Shown here: piece by piece, positions 1 through 8,938 of the stretch
Layout: each line of letters opens with the position of its first letter
How positions within the stretch are numbered: position 1 is the first letter of the stretch
Source: Paenibacillus sp. H1-7
Lineage (GTDB): Bacteria > Bacillota > Bacilli > Paenibacillales > NBRC-103111
Length of the DNA stretch: 64,000 nucleotides
Assembly: GCF_022354825.1 (NCBI RefSeq)
Contig: NZ_CP031168.1
Span: 7,678,501 to 7,742,500, forward strand
Direction of reading: 5' to 3'
The notes under the pieces: model-generated
The model's database searches: none
Told to the model about the DNA's origin: nothing
The model's input: only the letters and a program-made list of their open reading frames with translations
Translations under genes and position numbers: made by a program

Positions 1-1119
1 CGCCAGCATCGTACCCTCGAACGCTTTTTTGTTGACGAAATCCATCGTCTTGCCGCTCAGGAAGTTGAGCCCGTCCAAATCGTCGGCATCCGTTCCGATC
101 GTAATGTGATCAGCTACATCGGCTACCTGGATCACGGTTTCGAACAAGGTGCGGTTGCCTTCCTGAATGAATTGCCCCATCGAGTGAAGGTCCGTAGAGA
201 AATCGACCGACGCCGGGTAAATCCCCTTGTTATCCTTCCCTTCGCTCTCCCCGAACAACTGCTTCCACCACTCCGATACGAAGTGCAGCGAAGGCTCGTA
301 GTTTACGAGAATTTCCGTCATCTTGCCTTTGCGGTACAAGGCGTTCCGCACCGCTGCATATTGGTAGCTCAGGTTTTCCGCCAGGTTCGGGCTCGAGAAG
401 TCCTCACTCGCATCCGCTGCGCCTTTCATCATCGCTTCAATGTCGATGCCTGCCGTCGCGATCGGCAGCAGCCCTACCGCTGTCAGCACGGAATAGCGGC
501 CGCCTACGTCGTCAGGAATGATGAAGGACTCGTAGCCTTCTTCCGTCGCCAGCTTTTTCAATGCGCCTTTGGAGCTGTCTGTAGTCGCATAAATCCGCTT
601 GCGCGCCGCTTCCTTGCCGTACTTCTTCTCCAGCAGCTCGCGGAAAATACGGAACGCAATCGCAGGCTCCGTCGTTGTGCCCGACTTGGAAATAACGTTG
701 ACGGAAATATCTTTGCCTTCGAGCAGCTGCAGCAAATGGGTTACATAGGTGGAGCTGATGTTGTTGCCTACGAAGTACACTTCCGGCGTCTTGCGCTGGC
801 CTTTAGGCATCAGGTTGTAGAACGAATGGGACAGCATCTCGAGAGCGGCGCGCGCGCCCAAGTAAGATCCGCCGATTCCGATGACGACCAGCGCGTCCGA
901 ATCGGATTGAATTTGTTTGGCCGCTTGTTGAATGCGGGCGAATTCCTCTTTATCGTAATTGACCGGAAGGTCGATCCATCCAAGGTAATCGGAGCCTGCA
1001 CCGGTTTTGTTATGTAATTGCTCGTGCGCGAGCCGGATCGGCCCAGCAAGGTAATCTACTTCATGCTGTTGAATGAATGGCAATGCTTTGCTGTAGTCAA
1101 AACTCAGTTTGGCGCTCAT
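1..1119 (-). CDS. pgi: Glucose-6-phosphate isomerase (3' end outside window)
   Basis: Cytoplasmic glycolytic enzyme interconverting glucose-6-phosphate and fructose-6-phosphate. The minus-strand frame starts at ATG 1119 (MSAKLSFDYSKAL) with AGGAGG a few bases upstream and stays open for 373 codons to the window edge, ending in FEGTMLA. The order of conserved blocks fits the roughly 450-residue Gram-positive Pgi, so about 75-80 C-terminal residues are missing. It is divergent from the dehydrogenase-PilZ gene, with about 150 bases between the starts. The long open frame on the opposite strand is a shadow. Truncation is only by the window, not a mutation. Confidence 0.93.
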   Translation of the reverse strand, partial: MSAKLSFDYSKALPFIQQHEVDYLAGPIRLAHEQLHNKTGAGSDYLGWIDLPVNYDKEEFARIQQAAKQIQSDSDALVVIGIGGSYLGARAALEMLSHSFYNLMPKGQRKTPEVYFVGNNISSTYVTHLLQLLEGKDISVNVISKSGTTTEPAIAFRIFRELLEKKYGKEAARKRIYATTDSSKGALKKLATEEGYESFIIPDDVGGRYSVLTAVGLLPIATAGIDIEAMMKGAADASEDFSSPNLAENLSYQYAAVRNALYRKGKMTEILVNYEPSLHFVSEWWKQLFGESEGKDNKGIYPASVDFSTDLHSMGQFIQEGNRTLFETVIQVADVADHITIGTDADDLDGLNFLSGKTMDFVNKKAFEGTMLA

Positions 1120-1271
1120 TTCTCATCCTCCTATAATTTCGGCTTTCCAATCTGTTTAGTATGTTAAACCTTACTGTGCTTTCACTAGAATACTTTACTT
1201 TCCAGCGGAAAAGCAAGTGCGTCATTCACAGCCATTTAGCGAAGTGCTACAATAAAGGCAGAGGTGATTCG

Positions 1272-2507
1272 ATGAAAAGGATAGCTGTTATCGGATTGGG
1301 GACAATGGGTAAGCCCATGGCCGCCAATTTGTTGAAATCTGGTTTTGAAGTTGTCGTTTACAACCGCAGCGCCGAAAAATCGGCCGAGCTGGTAAGCATG
1401 GGGGCACGGACCGCATCGACTCCTGCCGAAGCCGCTCAAGATGTGGACGTTATCATTACGATGCTGAGCAACGACGCGGTCGTCCTGGAAGCCGTTCTCG
1501 GCGACAACGGAGTTGTGCACGGTGTCCGTGCCGGACAAACCGTTATCGACTGCAGCACCGTGTCGCCCGACACCAGCAAGCGGATCGGCAGCGAGCTGCT
1601 GGGACGAGCCGTCGATTTCCTCGATGCTCCGGTTACCGGCAGCAAGCCTGCCGCTGATGCCGGAACGCTCGTCTTTATGATCGGCGGCGAAGAATCCGTT
1701 CTGGACCGCAACCGCCCCGTATTTGAAGCCATGGGCAGCAAAATCATTTACATGGGCCCTACGGGCTCGGGTTCTTATGCCAAGCTCGCCCATAATACAA
1801 TGGTGGGCATCAACGCTCTTGGCTTGGTCGAAGGCCTGTCGATCGTAACCAAAGCCGGGCTTGACGCCGAGCAGTTTCTGCAGATCGTTCTGGCCGGCAG
1901 TGCAAACAGCAAGCAAGCGGAGCTCAAGGGCGGCAAAATCGTGGGCCGCGATTTCTCCAATCAGTTCTCGCTGCAGCTTATGCTTAAGGACCTGCTGCTC
2001 GCAAGCGACGTGACCAACCGGTTCCAAATGCCTTCTCCGATGCTGAAGGCGGCCTCCGGCGTTTTCCAAATGGGCTTGAGCAAGGGACTCGGGGAGCTCG
2101 ATTTGTGCGCTGTCGCCCAATGCTACGAAGACTGGATGAACCTGCAAATCGGCAAATCCGCCGTATCGGAGGAACGCCGCAGAGCAAGCCGGATCCAGCT
2201 GAACATCCCGCTTCACTTATCCGTTCACCAGTGGGAGCAGGAAGGCGCCTTTATGGGGCAGACGATTCAGGGAACGCTGTATGATTTGTCGGAAAATGGC
2301 CTGCAAATCATATCCGAATTCCCGCTCGCGCAGGACATGTTCGTCGTGATCCATTTCCCGCAGGAAGCGAGTCTGCCTCCGGTTACGGGAAGAGTGATCC
2401 GGGTCGAGAGCGACAACAACGGAACCTTCCGCTACGGCTGTCTGCTGTCGGGACTGGCTCCCTTCGACCGTCTGCAGCTGGAAGCCTATATTTCAAACCA
2501 TCAATAA
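1272..2507 (+). CDS. 3-hydroxyisobutyrate dehydrogenase-family oxidoreductase fused to a PilZ domain
   Basis: 411 residues. Residues 1-290 are a beta-hydroxyacid dehydrogenase: N-terminal NAD(P) fold with GLGTMGKPMAANLL, substrate loop DAPVTGSKPAADAGTL and the catalytic-lysine region YAKLAHNTMVG. Residues from about 297 to the end are a PilZ domain with both parts of the c-di-GMP signature, RRASR (RxxxR) and DLSENG (D/NxSxxG). The start is ATG 1272 after GAGGTGATTCG; upstream in-frame codons look non-coding. The substrate is unknown. No stop or frameshift separates the two halves, so this is a true fusion and the dehydrogenase may respond to c-di-GMP (inference). A bidirectional terminator follows. 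Confidence 0.9.
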   Translation: MKRIAVIGLGTMGKPMAANLLKSGFEVVVYNRSAEKSAELVSMGARTASTPAEAAQDVDVIITMLSNDAVVLEAVLGDNGVVHGVRAGQTVIDCSTVSPDTSKRIGSELLGRAVDFLDAPVTGSKPAADAGTLVFMIGGEESVLDRNRPVFEAMGSKIIYMGPTGSGSYAKLAHNTMVGINALGLVEGLSIVTKAGLDAEQFLQIVLAGSANSKQAELKGGKIVGRDFSNQFSLQLMLKDLLLASDVTNRFQMPSPMLKAASGVFQMGLSKGLGELDLCAVAQCYEDWMNLQIGKSAVSEERRRASRIQLNIPLHLSVHQWEQEGAFMGQTIQGTLYDLSENGLQIISEFPLAQDMFVVIHFPQEASLPPVTGRVIRVESDNNGTFRYGCLLSGLAPFDRLQLEAYISNHQ

Positions 2508-2539
2508 TTCATCCAATCAATAATTCACAGTGCGAAATA

Positions 2540-2586
2540 AAATACCCTGCCGTGCAGCATTCGCTGCTTGTCGGCAGGGTATTTTT
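2540..2586. terminator. Bidirectional terminator
   Basis: Perfect stem AATACCCTGCCG / CGGCAGGGTATT around a loop, with A-rich and T-rich flanks. It lies between the convergent dehydrogenase-PilZ gene and ppnP and can serve both. Confidence 0.8.
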
Positions 2587-2624
2587 GCAGGTTCCCCTCT
2601 AGTCGAGGGCATCAAGCACTACTA

Positions 2625-2942
2625 TTATTCCGCAATGTAGGAGCAAATATAGTCCGTAGGCGTCTTTACCTGAAGCTTGAATTTCGTGTTGGCAGGAACG
2701 GTAAATTCCCCGGTGCCGTTAATATGCAGCCACTCGGAAGCGCCCGGAAGCAATACGTCGAGCTCCCCGGCTTGAATTTCCATAATTTCCTTGGAATCCG
2801 TGCCGAATTCATACTCGCCCGGAAGCATAACGCCCAATGTTTTCTTTGTGCCGTCTGCAAACAGCACGGTACGGCTCGTTACTTTACCTTCGAAGTAAAA
2901 GTTCGCTTTGGTCAACACGGTTACTTGCTCGAATTGAGACAT
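2625..2942 (-). CDS. ppnP: Pyrimidine/purine nucleoside phosphorylase (PpnP/YaiE family)
   Basis: 105-residue single-domain cupin of the PpnP (DUF1255) family, which phosphorolyses a broad range of nucleosides to base and ribose-1-phosphate. Seen: MSQFEQV start, a VTSRTVLFADGTKKTLGVM strand and the family block MLPGEYEFGTDSKEIMEI; length is close to the usual 94-105. The start is ATG 2942 after AAAGGAG. It lies downstream of tkt on the same strand, separated by a hairpin, so some read-through from tkt is possible. Confidence 0.88.
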   Translation of the reverse strand: MSQFEQVTVLTKANFYFEGKVTSRTVLFADGTKKTLGVMLPGEYEFGTDSKEIMEIQAGELDVLLPGASEWLHINGTGEFTVPANTKFKLQVKTPTDYICSYIAE

Positions 2943-2963
2943 AAGTCAATGCGCTCCTTTGAA

Positions 2964-2998
2964 TGAAGCCGAACCGTCAAAATCACGGTTCGGCTTGA
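2964..2998 (-). terminator. Hairpin between tkt and ppnP
   Basis: Stem AAGCCGAACCGT / ACGGTTCGGCTT lies between the tkt stop and the ppnP ribosome binding site. The U-tract on the minus strand is weak (TTCATT), so it may be a partial terminator or processing hairpin. Confidence 0.5.
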
Positions 2999-3037
2999 GT
3001 GTGTTTGCTTACTAATCGAATCGAATGCCGGGTTCTC

Positions 3038-5047
3038 TTACTTCAACAGCTGCTTTACGCGGGCAACCACGTTCTCCACTGTGAAGCCATATTCCTTAAT
3101 AACAACCGGCCCAGGAGCCGATGCGCCGAATCGATCGATACCGAGGACGCTGCCTTGCTCGCCAACATAGCGCTCCCATCCGAACGAGTGACCCATTTCT
3201 ACCGCAAGACGAGCTTTCACGTCCGGCAAAATAACGGAATCCTTGTACTCTTGGGACTGCTTGTCGAACAACTCCCAGCTAGGCATGCTGATGACGCGCA
3301 CTTGTACACCTTCTTCGGCAAGCTGCTTCTGAGCGGCAACCGCCAGCTGCACTTCCGTACCGGTAGCGATAATTTGCGCTTGCACTTTGCCGTTTGGAGC
3401 ATCAGCCAGCACATAAGCGCCGCGGTTCACGCCTTCAGCCGCTTGTTCCGTTCCTTCGAGCTTTGGAGCCGCTTGGCGGGAGAAGATCAAGGCAACCGGG
3501 CCTTTCTTGTTCTCTACCGCATAGCGCCAAGCTGCCGCCGTTTCGTCGCCGTCCGCCGGACGGATGACTGTAACGCCCGGAATTACACGCAATGCCGCCA
3601 ATTGCTCGATCGGCTCATGTGTAGGACCGTCTTCGCCGACGCCGATGCTGTCATGCGTGAACACATAGATGGCAGGCACGTTCATAATCGAAGCGAGACG
3701 AATGGCCGGACGCAAGTAATCGGAGAAGACGAAGAACGTTCCGCCGAATACTTTCAAACCGCCATGCAGCAGCATGCCGTTAACCGCTGCACCCATACCG
3801 AACTCGCGCACACCGAAGTAAATGTTTTGACCGCTGTAGTCCTTCGACGTCATAACGCCGAGATCTTTCATGTGTGTCATCGTGGAGGATTCAAGGTCAG
3901 CCGAGCCGCCTACAAGGAAAGGTACGTTTTTGGCAATCGCGTTCAGTACGATACCGGATGCCGTACGAGTTCCTTTCTCAGCTGGAGCCGCTGCAGGAAT
4001 GTCTTTATCCCAGCCTTCCGGCAGCTCGCCGTTCACTGCGGTTTCGAATTGCTTCGCAAGCTCAGGGTACGCTTTCGCATACTCGTTGAACATGTTCTGC
4101 CAAGCAGCGTTGGTTTCGATTCCTTTTTGCTTCACAGCAGCAAAGTGAGCGCGCACTTCTTCCGGTACGAAGAAATGCTGATCCTCCGGCCAGCCGTAAG
4201 CTTTTTTCGTCAGAGCGACTTCATCCACGCCGAGCGGAGAACCGTGAGGGCCTACATGTCCGCCTTTACCTGCTTTGTTAGGGCTGCCGAAGCCGATGAT
4301 CGTTTTTACTTCGATCAGGGTTGGACGTTCGTCCGCTTGCGCTTCCTTGATCGCTTTTTCAAGCGCTTCAAGATCGTTGCCGTCTTCCACGCGAAGTACT
4401 TGCCAGCCGTAGCCTTCAAAGCGCGAAGCTGCCTTTTCGGACATGGAAAGGCTCAGTTCGCCGTCAAGCGAAATGTCGTTGGAATCGTACAGCACGACCA
4501 GCTTGCCAAGCTTCATATGACCTGCCAAAGACGCCGCCTCGGAGGAAATGCCCTCCATCAGGTCTCCGTCGCCGCAAATCACATAAGTGTGGTGGTCCAT
4601 TACTTTGTATTGCTCTTTATTGTAAACGGAAGCCAGGTGCGCCTCCGCAATAGCCATACCTACCGCCATGCCGAAGCCTTGTCCCAAAGGACCCGTAGTA
4701 GCGTCCACCCCAGCCGTATGGCCTACTTCAGGGTGACCCGGCGTCTTGCTTCCCCACATCCGGAATTGTTTCAGCTCTTCCATAGGCAAGTCGTACCCGC
4801 TCAAGTGAAGCAGGCTGTACAGCAGCATCGAACCGTGTCCTGCCGATAATACGAAGCGGTCGCGGTTGATCCATGTCGGATTCTCCGGGTTATGGTTCAT
4901 AAATTTAGCGAACAGCTCATAACCCATTGGTGCGGCACCCATCGGCATCCCCGGATGACCGGATTTGGCCTTCTCGATGGCATCGATAGACAAAGTGCGG
5001 ATCGTGTCGATGGACAATTGTTCGATCGCTTTATTCAATACTGTCAT
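3038..5047 (-). CDS. tkt: Transketolase
   Basis: 669 residues, full length. Thiamine-diphosphate enzyme of the non-oxidative pentose phosphate pathway, moving two-carbon units between sugar phosphates. Seen: KSGHPGMPMGAAPM near the N-terminus, the ThDP/Mg motif GDGDLMEG ending in the SNDIS region, the transketolase signature GPTHEPIEQLAALRVIPG and a C-terminal domain ending in VKQLLK. ATG 5047 follows AGGAGGTTCTTTTTC. A long leader of about 120 bases separates it from a possible SigA promoter overlapped by a cre-like site. Confidence 0.97.
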   Translation of the reverse strand: MTVLNKAIEQLSIDTIRTLSIDAIEKAKSGHPGMPMGAAPMGYELFAKFMNHNPENPTWINRDRFVLSAGHGSMLLYSLLHLSGYDLPMEELKQFRMWGSKTPGHPEVGHTAGVDATTGPLGQGFGMAVGMAIAEAHLASVYNKEQYKVMDHHTYVICGDGDLMEGISSEAASLAGHMKLGKLVVLYDSNDISLDGELSLSMSEKAASRFEGYGWQVLRVEDGNDLEALEKAIKEAQADERPTLIEVKTIIGFGSPNKAGKGGHVGPHGSPLGVDEVALTKKAYGWPEDQHFFVPEEVRAHFAAVKQKGIETNAAWQNMFNEYAKAYPELAKQFETAVNGELPEGWDKDIPAAAPAEKGTRTASGIVLNAIAKNVPFLVGGSADLESSTMTHMKDLGVMTSKDYSGQNIYFGVREFGMGAAVNGMLLHGGLKVFGGTFFVFSDYLRPAIRLASIMNVPAIYVFTHDSIGVGEDGPTHEPIEQLAALRVIPGVTVIRPADGDETAAAWRYAVENKKGPVALIFSRQAAPKLEGTEQAAEGVNRGAYVLADAPNGKVQAQIIATGTEVQLAVAAQKQLAEEGVQVRVISMPSWELFDKQSQEYKDSVILPDVKARLAVEMGHSFGWERYVGEQGSVLGIDRFGASAPGPVVIKEYGFTVENVVARVKQLLK

Positions 5048-5173
5048 GAAAAAGAACCTCCTATAATGTTAGTGAAGCAGCCCATCCGCTAGCCTCCCGG
5101 AATTCCGAAAAGCACCCTGTAGCCACTATTGTTAACGTGTGCACATTCAATTGCACGGAAACTCACTTGCACC

Positions 5174-5203
5174 ATTTTACCATTGTCCGTTTCCATTTGC
5201 CAA
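5174..5203 (-). promoter_or_regulatory. Possible tkt promoter with overlapping cre-like site
   Basis: On the minus strand TTGGCA (5198-5203) and TAAAAT (5174-5179) are 18 bases apart. Within the spacer, ATGGAAACGGACAAT (5182-5196) fits the Gram-positive CcpA cre consensus at every constrained position but one. The rest of the 5048-5336 intergenic region shows no other clear signal. Confidence 0.4.
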
Positions 5204-5336
5204 CTTAAACATCACATCATCACAAAAAATTCATTTGGAAAAAGCAGGATACTCCGAAGGATTTCCGCTTATTTTGGCGAATAAGTACTATCTATAGATG
5301 ACTGAACCTGTTGATTTCAAGTGGTAGGAGTCGAAT

Positions 5337-6446
5337 ATGAACCATCTGTTACTGGAACTGGCCAACACGCGTCAAACGTATCGAAAAATGTTGAATTTGT
5401 ACTGGCTCACCCTTGTACTGACCATACCGCTGGAATTTTTCATTCACCGCAGCCATTCGGCGGCAGACGGATCGGAGCTCCTCGGCACGTTAATCATCCA
5501 GGCTCTCGGGTTGACCGCAGTGACCGGAAGCACCGAAATGCTCTATCGCTACCGCAAGTTCCAGAGTGACGATTTAATGATCATTGCCGGCATCATTTAC
5601 GCCTCGTCCATCATTTACGTGAACCCGACGATTGGAATCGTTCCTGCGATTTACATTTTTCCCATCCTGACTTCCGTACTTTCCTTCAACAAGAACCGCA
5701 TCCTGCTTGCCTTTTCACTAGTTATCATTTGCTTTACCGGCCTGTTCGCCGTATCTCCGGAGCTCCGCATTACGATGCAGCCCATGCATCTTGTCGGCAT
5801 TTTGTTCCTGTATGTAGGCGTTACGATTATCGCATTTAACATATCGAATAGCGGGATCGAGCTGCTGAACAATTTGAGGAGTGCGACGGAAGCGAAGCAA
5901 GAGCTGCTGGTCAAAACGGTCATTATGGACAAGCTCGCCAAGATGGATGCGCTGACCGACCTGTACAATCACAAGACATTTCACGAATATTTGGAAAAAT
6001 TAATCGAGCAGAACGAACGGAACCATCTTTCGCTTCAGCTGGCTATTATGGATATCGATAATTTCAAAAAAATCAACGATACCTACGGCCATTGGGTCGG
6101 CGACGTAATGCTGCAGCGGGTGGCCAACATCATCAAGGAGACGGTGACTCCGAACGATTTCGCCGTACGGTACGGCGGAGAGGAATTCGCCGTTATTTTT
6201 ACCGAAAAAACGATGGAGCAGTCGCTCCGCATCGTCGAGCAAATACGACAAAAGCTCGCGGTCACGCTGCACCCGGAGCTGGATTCGCAAGCCGTCACGC
6301 TCAGTATCGGGCTTCAAGATTATGCCAAGGGCGACGGCAAGGAAGCGCTGTTCAAAGGCGCGGACGCATCGCTGTATTCAGCCAAACGGACCGGCAAAAA
6401 TAAAACGGTGGTGCAAACGCTGCGCAGCGACCATAAGGGAGCTTAA
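5337..6446 (+). CDS. Membrane-bound GGDEF diguanylate cyclase
   Basis: 369 residues. The first ~180 contain about six hydrophobic segments (e.g. LYWLTLVLTIPLEFF, IGIVPAIYIFPILTSVL), then a short coiled linker and a GGDEF domain (about 200-360). The domain begins MDALTDLYNHKTF, has the metal/substrate block DIDNFKKINDTYGH, and an intact active site RYGGEEF. The inhibitory I-site, expected as RxxD upstream of GGEEF, reads TPND, so product inhibition is probably lost. It should make c-di-GMP at the membrane. ATG 5337 was chosen; the SD is weak (GGTAGGAG). The nearby PilZ fusion is a plausible reader of the signal (inference). Confidence 0.93.
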   Translation: MNHLLLELANTRQTYRKMLNLYWLTLVLTIPLEFFIHRSHSAADGSELLGTLIIQALGLTAVTGSTEMLYRYRKFQSDDLMIIAGIIYASSIIYVNPTIGIVPAIYIFPILTSVLSFNKNRILLAFSLVIICFTGLFAVSPELRITMQPMHLVGILFLYVGVTIIAFNISNSGIELLNNLRSATEAKQELLVKTVIMDKLAKMDALTDLYNHKTFHEYLEKLIEQNERNHLSLQLAIMDIDNFKKINDTYGHWVGDVMLQRVANIIKETVTPNDFAVRYGGEEFAVIFTEKTMEQSLRIVEQIRQKLAVTLHPELDSQAVTLSIGLQDYAKGDGKEALFKGADASLYSAKRTGKNKTVVQTLRSDHKGA

Positions 6447-6480
6447 GCTAGCTTGCCTTGCTGTATTTTTACACAAGATG

Positions 6481-6516
6481 AAGACGGATGCCTTGAGTGG
6501 CGGGTCCGTCTTTTTT
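6481..6516 (+). terminator. Terminator of the GGDEF gene
   Basis: Stem AGACGGA / TCCGTCT followed by TTTTTT, 35 bases after the GGDEF stop codon. Confidence 0.75.
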
Positions 6517-6649
6517 GTATCCACCGTTACCATACCACACTGTACCGATTTTATACGGGCTGCCCTGCGATGAGGGCGGCTTCTGCCCCTTCTATCGAGG
6601 TCCTTTCCCTGAGGAGCGACCGCGTTTAGAGGTTGTTTTTATCGCCAAT

Positions 6650-6674
6650 AAAAAAAAGCGGAGCTGTCCTCCGC
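6650..6674 (-). terminator. Terminator of purU
   Basis: On the minus strand GCGGAG-gacaG-CTCCGC followed by eight T residues, about 60 bases beyond the purU stop. Confidence 0.75.
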
Positions 6675-6733
6675 CGTTGTTCCGGCAAAGGTACAGTCCG
6701 CTTCATCTTGCTGCGTTTCGCACGCGTAAACTA

Positions 6734-7627
6734 TTAATTGAATACAACCGTCTTGTTGCCGTGTACAATGACACGGTCTTCCACATGCCAAGATACGGCG
6801 CGCGCCAGTACAATGCGCTCGATATGACGGCCGATGCGCTTCAGGTCGTCTACGTTGTCGCGGTGGCTTACCCGCTGCACGTCCTGCTCGATAATCGGGC
6901 CGCCGTCCAGCTCCTCGGTTACATAGTGCGCGGTTGCTCCGATAATTTTTACCCCGCGGTTATGAGCCTGCGCATACGGCTTGCCTCCGACAAACGCCGG
7001 AAGGAAGGAATGGTGAATATTGATGATGCGGTTCGGAAAATGCTCGATGAACTTCGGCGTAATGATCTGCATGTATCGCGCCAAAACGACGGCATCCACT
7101 TGTCCGCTAACCAGCTCGAGCTGCTGACGCTCCGCCTCTTCCTTCGTAGCGGCCGTCACCGGGATATGATGGAACGGGATGTCGAACGACTCTACCATCG
7201 CCCGCATATCGTTATGGTTGCTGATAACCATGGCGATGTCCGCTTGAAGATCTCCCGCCTGCCACTGCCATAAAAGCTCAAGCAGCGCATGATCCTCCTT
7301 CGATACAAAGATCGCAAGGCGCTTCTTGCGTCCCGCCCGGTTAATGCTCCACTGCATTTGGAATTGCTGAGCTACGACCGCGAAGTCCTCTTTCAGCTTC
7401 TCGCGGCGCTCATCCAGGTTTTCCAGGTCGAACTCGATGCGGATGAAAAACAACCCGCCCTCCGGGTCCATCGTATATTGGTCGGATTGTACGATATTAG
7501 CTCCGTGCTCATATAAGAAACGGGATACCGCTGCAACAATGCCGGGCTGATCCGGGCAGGATACTAGCATTCTTGCGCGGTTTTTCAAATCTTCCCGCTG
7601 GTTTTTAGGCAATACATTCGGTGTCAT
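6734..7627 (-). CDS. purU: Formyltetrahydrofolate deformylase
   Basis: 297 residues. Hydrolyses 10-formyl-THF to formate and THF, balancing the one-carbon pool. An N-terminal ACT domain (about 18-95, LVSCPDQPGIVAAVSRFL) is followed by a formyltransferase-fold catalytic domain with NIHHSFLPAFVGGKPYAQAH and HYVTEELDGGPIIEQDV, which hold the catalytic His and Asp. Length is typical. ATG 7627 follows GGAG at a rather long 12-base spacing. It lies downstream of the endonuclease IV gene on the same strand. Confidence 0.95.
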   Translation of the reverse strand: MTPNVLPKNQREDLKNRARMLVSCPDQPGIVAAVSRFLYEHGANIVQSDQYTMDPEGGLFFIRIEFDLENLDERREKLKEDFAVVAQQFQMQWSINRAGRKKRLAIFVSKEDHALLELLWQWQAGDLQADIAMVISNHNDMRAMVESFDIPFHHIPVTAATKEEAERQQLELVSGQVDAVVLARYMQIITPKFIEHFPNRIINIHHSFLPAFVGGKPYAQAHNRGVKIIGATAHYVTEELDGGPIIEQDVQRVSHRDNVDDLKRIGRHIERIVLARAVSWHVEDRVIVHGNKTVVFN

Positions 7628-7692
7628 GACAACTTATTACTCCTTCATTGGTTCAAATAGTTCAATAGTACACGAGTTCGTGCTCGTGGCGT

Positions 7693-8817
7693 TTACAGCT
7701 GAAATACTTTTTGGCCCGCCAGCCAAGCGGTCAAGCGGTGGTTCACTTGCTCCTCCGACAGCTCGGGAAGAATGCGGTTCTCGGCTACAAGATCGAACAA
7801 GCGTTCCATTGGCTCGCGGCCGTCCTCTTTTCTCGCTTTGGCGTCCCCTTTCAATACTTCCCAAGTTTGCAGCACATAATCCCGGTGGTTGAGCTCCTGC
7901 TTGGTGAAGAAGTGGCCCAACCGCTCTACATCCTCCAGGAAGTGGGAGCCGAAGCGCTGCTCGATCGATCCGCTAAGCAGTGCAATCTCCGCTTCGTACA
8001 TCGGACGCTGCGTCTTGTCTTCTTTTCCGATCCAAGGCGTTTCCAGAATCAGCGGCAAATGTGTCAGCTTCTCGTGGTGCACGACATTGTGCATCGCTTC
8101 GAAGCCGATCCAGCCCGCTCCTACCGGGGCATGGCGGTCTTTCCCCGCGCCTTTCGGGTTTTTGCTGTCATTCAAGTGAACGACGCCGATCCGGTCCAGT
8201 CCCACGACTTTGTCGAAATGCTCCAGCACGCCGTCCAAATCGTTAATAATGTCGTAGCCCGCATCGTGAACGTGGCAGGTATCGAGACAAACGGACAAGC
8301 GGCTGTTATCCTCCACTTTGTCGATAATGGCGGCAATTTCCTCGAAGCTGCGGCCCATCTCGGTTCCTTTGCCGGCCATCGTTTCGAGAGCGATCTTCAC
8401 ATCCGTATCTTTCACTCCGGCCAACACTTCGTTAAGCCCTTCGGCAATGCGCGCAAGCCCGTATTCCGCGTCCTTGTCCGTATAGGCGCCTGGATGAAGC
8501 ACAATATGCTTCACGCCCAAGTAGTCCGTGCGGCGGATTTCTTCCTGCAAAAAGCGAACCGCCAGCTCAAACGTATCTTCCTTATAAGAGCCGAGGTTAA
8601 TAATATATGGAGCATGAACGATGATTTCCCCGATGCCATGCTTGTCCATCAGCGCTCTGCCTTCTTCGATAAATTGCGACTCTATTGGCTTGCGGCGCGT
8701 ATTTTGCGGTGCGCCTGTGTATATCATAAATGTAGAAGACCCGTAAGAGACTGCTTCTTCCGCTGCGTTTAACAATCCTTTGTCTGAAAACGATACGTGA
8801 GAACCGATTTTCAACAT
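7693..8817 (-). CDS. nfo: Endonuclease IV-family AP endonuclease with C-terminal extension
   Basis: 374 residues. Metal-dependent AP endonuclease of base-excision repair. Seen: MLKIGSHVSFSDKGLL, VLHPGAYTD, ALETMAGKGTEMG, VCLDTCHVHDAGYD, VVHLNDSKNPKGAGKDRHAPVGAG and LILETPW, the expected His/Glu/Asp metal ligands. About 75-85 residues after the usual C-terminus (GHFFTKQELNHRDYV onward) form an extension absent from the classical 280-300-residue enzyme. Start: ATG 8817 with GAGG at 6 bases is preferred over ATG 8829, whose SD would directly abut it. Confidence 0.92.
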   Translation of the reverse strand: MLKIGSHVSFSDKGLLNAAEEAVSYGSSTFMIYTGAPQNTRRKPIESQFIEEGRALMDKHGIGEIIVHAPYIINLGSYKEDTFELAVRFLQEEIRRTDYLGVKHIVLHPGAYTDKDAEYGLARIAEGLNEVLAGVKDTDVKIALETMAGKGTEMGRSFEEIAAIIDKVEDNSRLSVCLDTCHVHDAGYDIINDLDGVLEHFDKVVGLDRIGVVHLNDSKNPKGAGKDRHAPVGAGWIGFEAMHNVVHHEKLTHLPLILETPWIGKEDKTQRPMYEAEIALLSGSIEQRFGSHFLEDVERLGHFFTKQELNHRDYVLQTWEVLKGDAKARKEDGREPMERLFDLVAENRILPELSEEQVNHRLTAWLAGQKVFQL

Positions 8818-8896
8818 CGTATTCCTCATCTCCTTTTTTTCGCACTCTCTCTATTTTACTAGGATTGCTCTTTATCCACAAGGCTACTTTTGGTTA

Positions 8897-8916
8897 TCGC
8901 CAAAGTAAGGTATAAT
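8897..8916 (+). promoter_or_regulatory. Promoter -10 region for the DUF2621 gene
   Basis: A perfect TATAAT (8911-8916) lies just upstream of GAGGTGA and the ATG at 8939. The -35 is weak (TTTTGG or TTGGTT). Confidence 0.45.
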
Positions 8917-8938
8917 AGGGACGAGGTGACAATTAATC

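Noticed and set aside
106..1017. Long open frame on the plus strand opposite pgi
   Set aside because: It is antisense to clearly coding pgi, lacks an SD and has no family resemblance.
2999..4849. 616-codon open frame opposite tkt
   Set aside because: Shadow of the transketolase gene; composition is Cys/His/Arg-rich and not protein-like.
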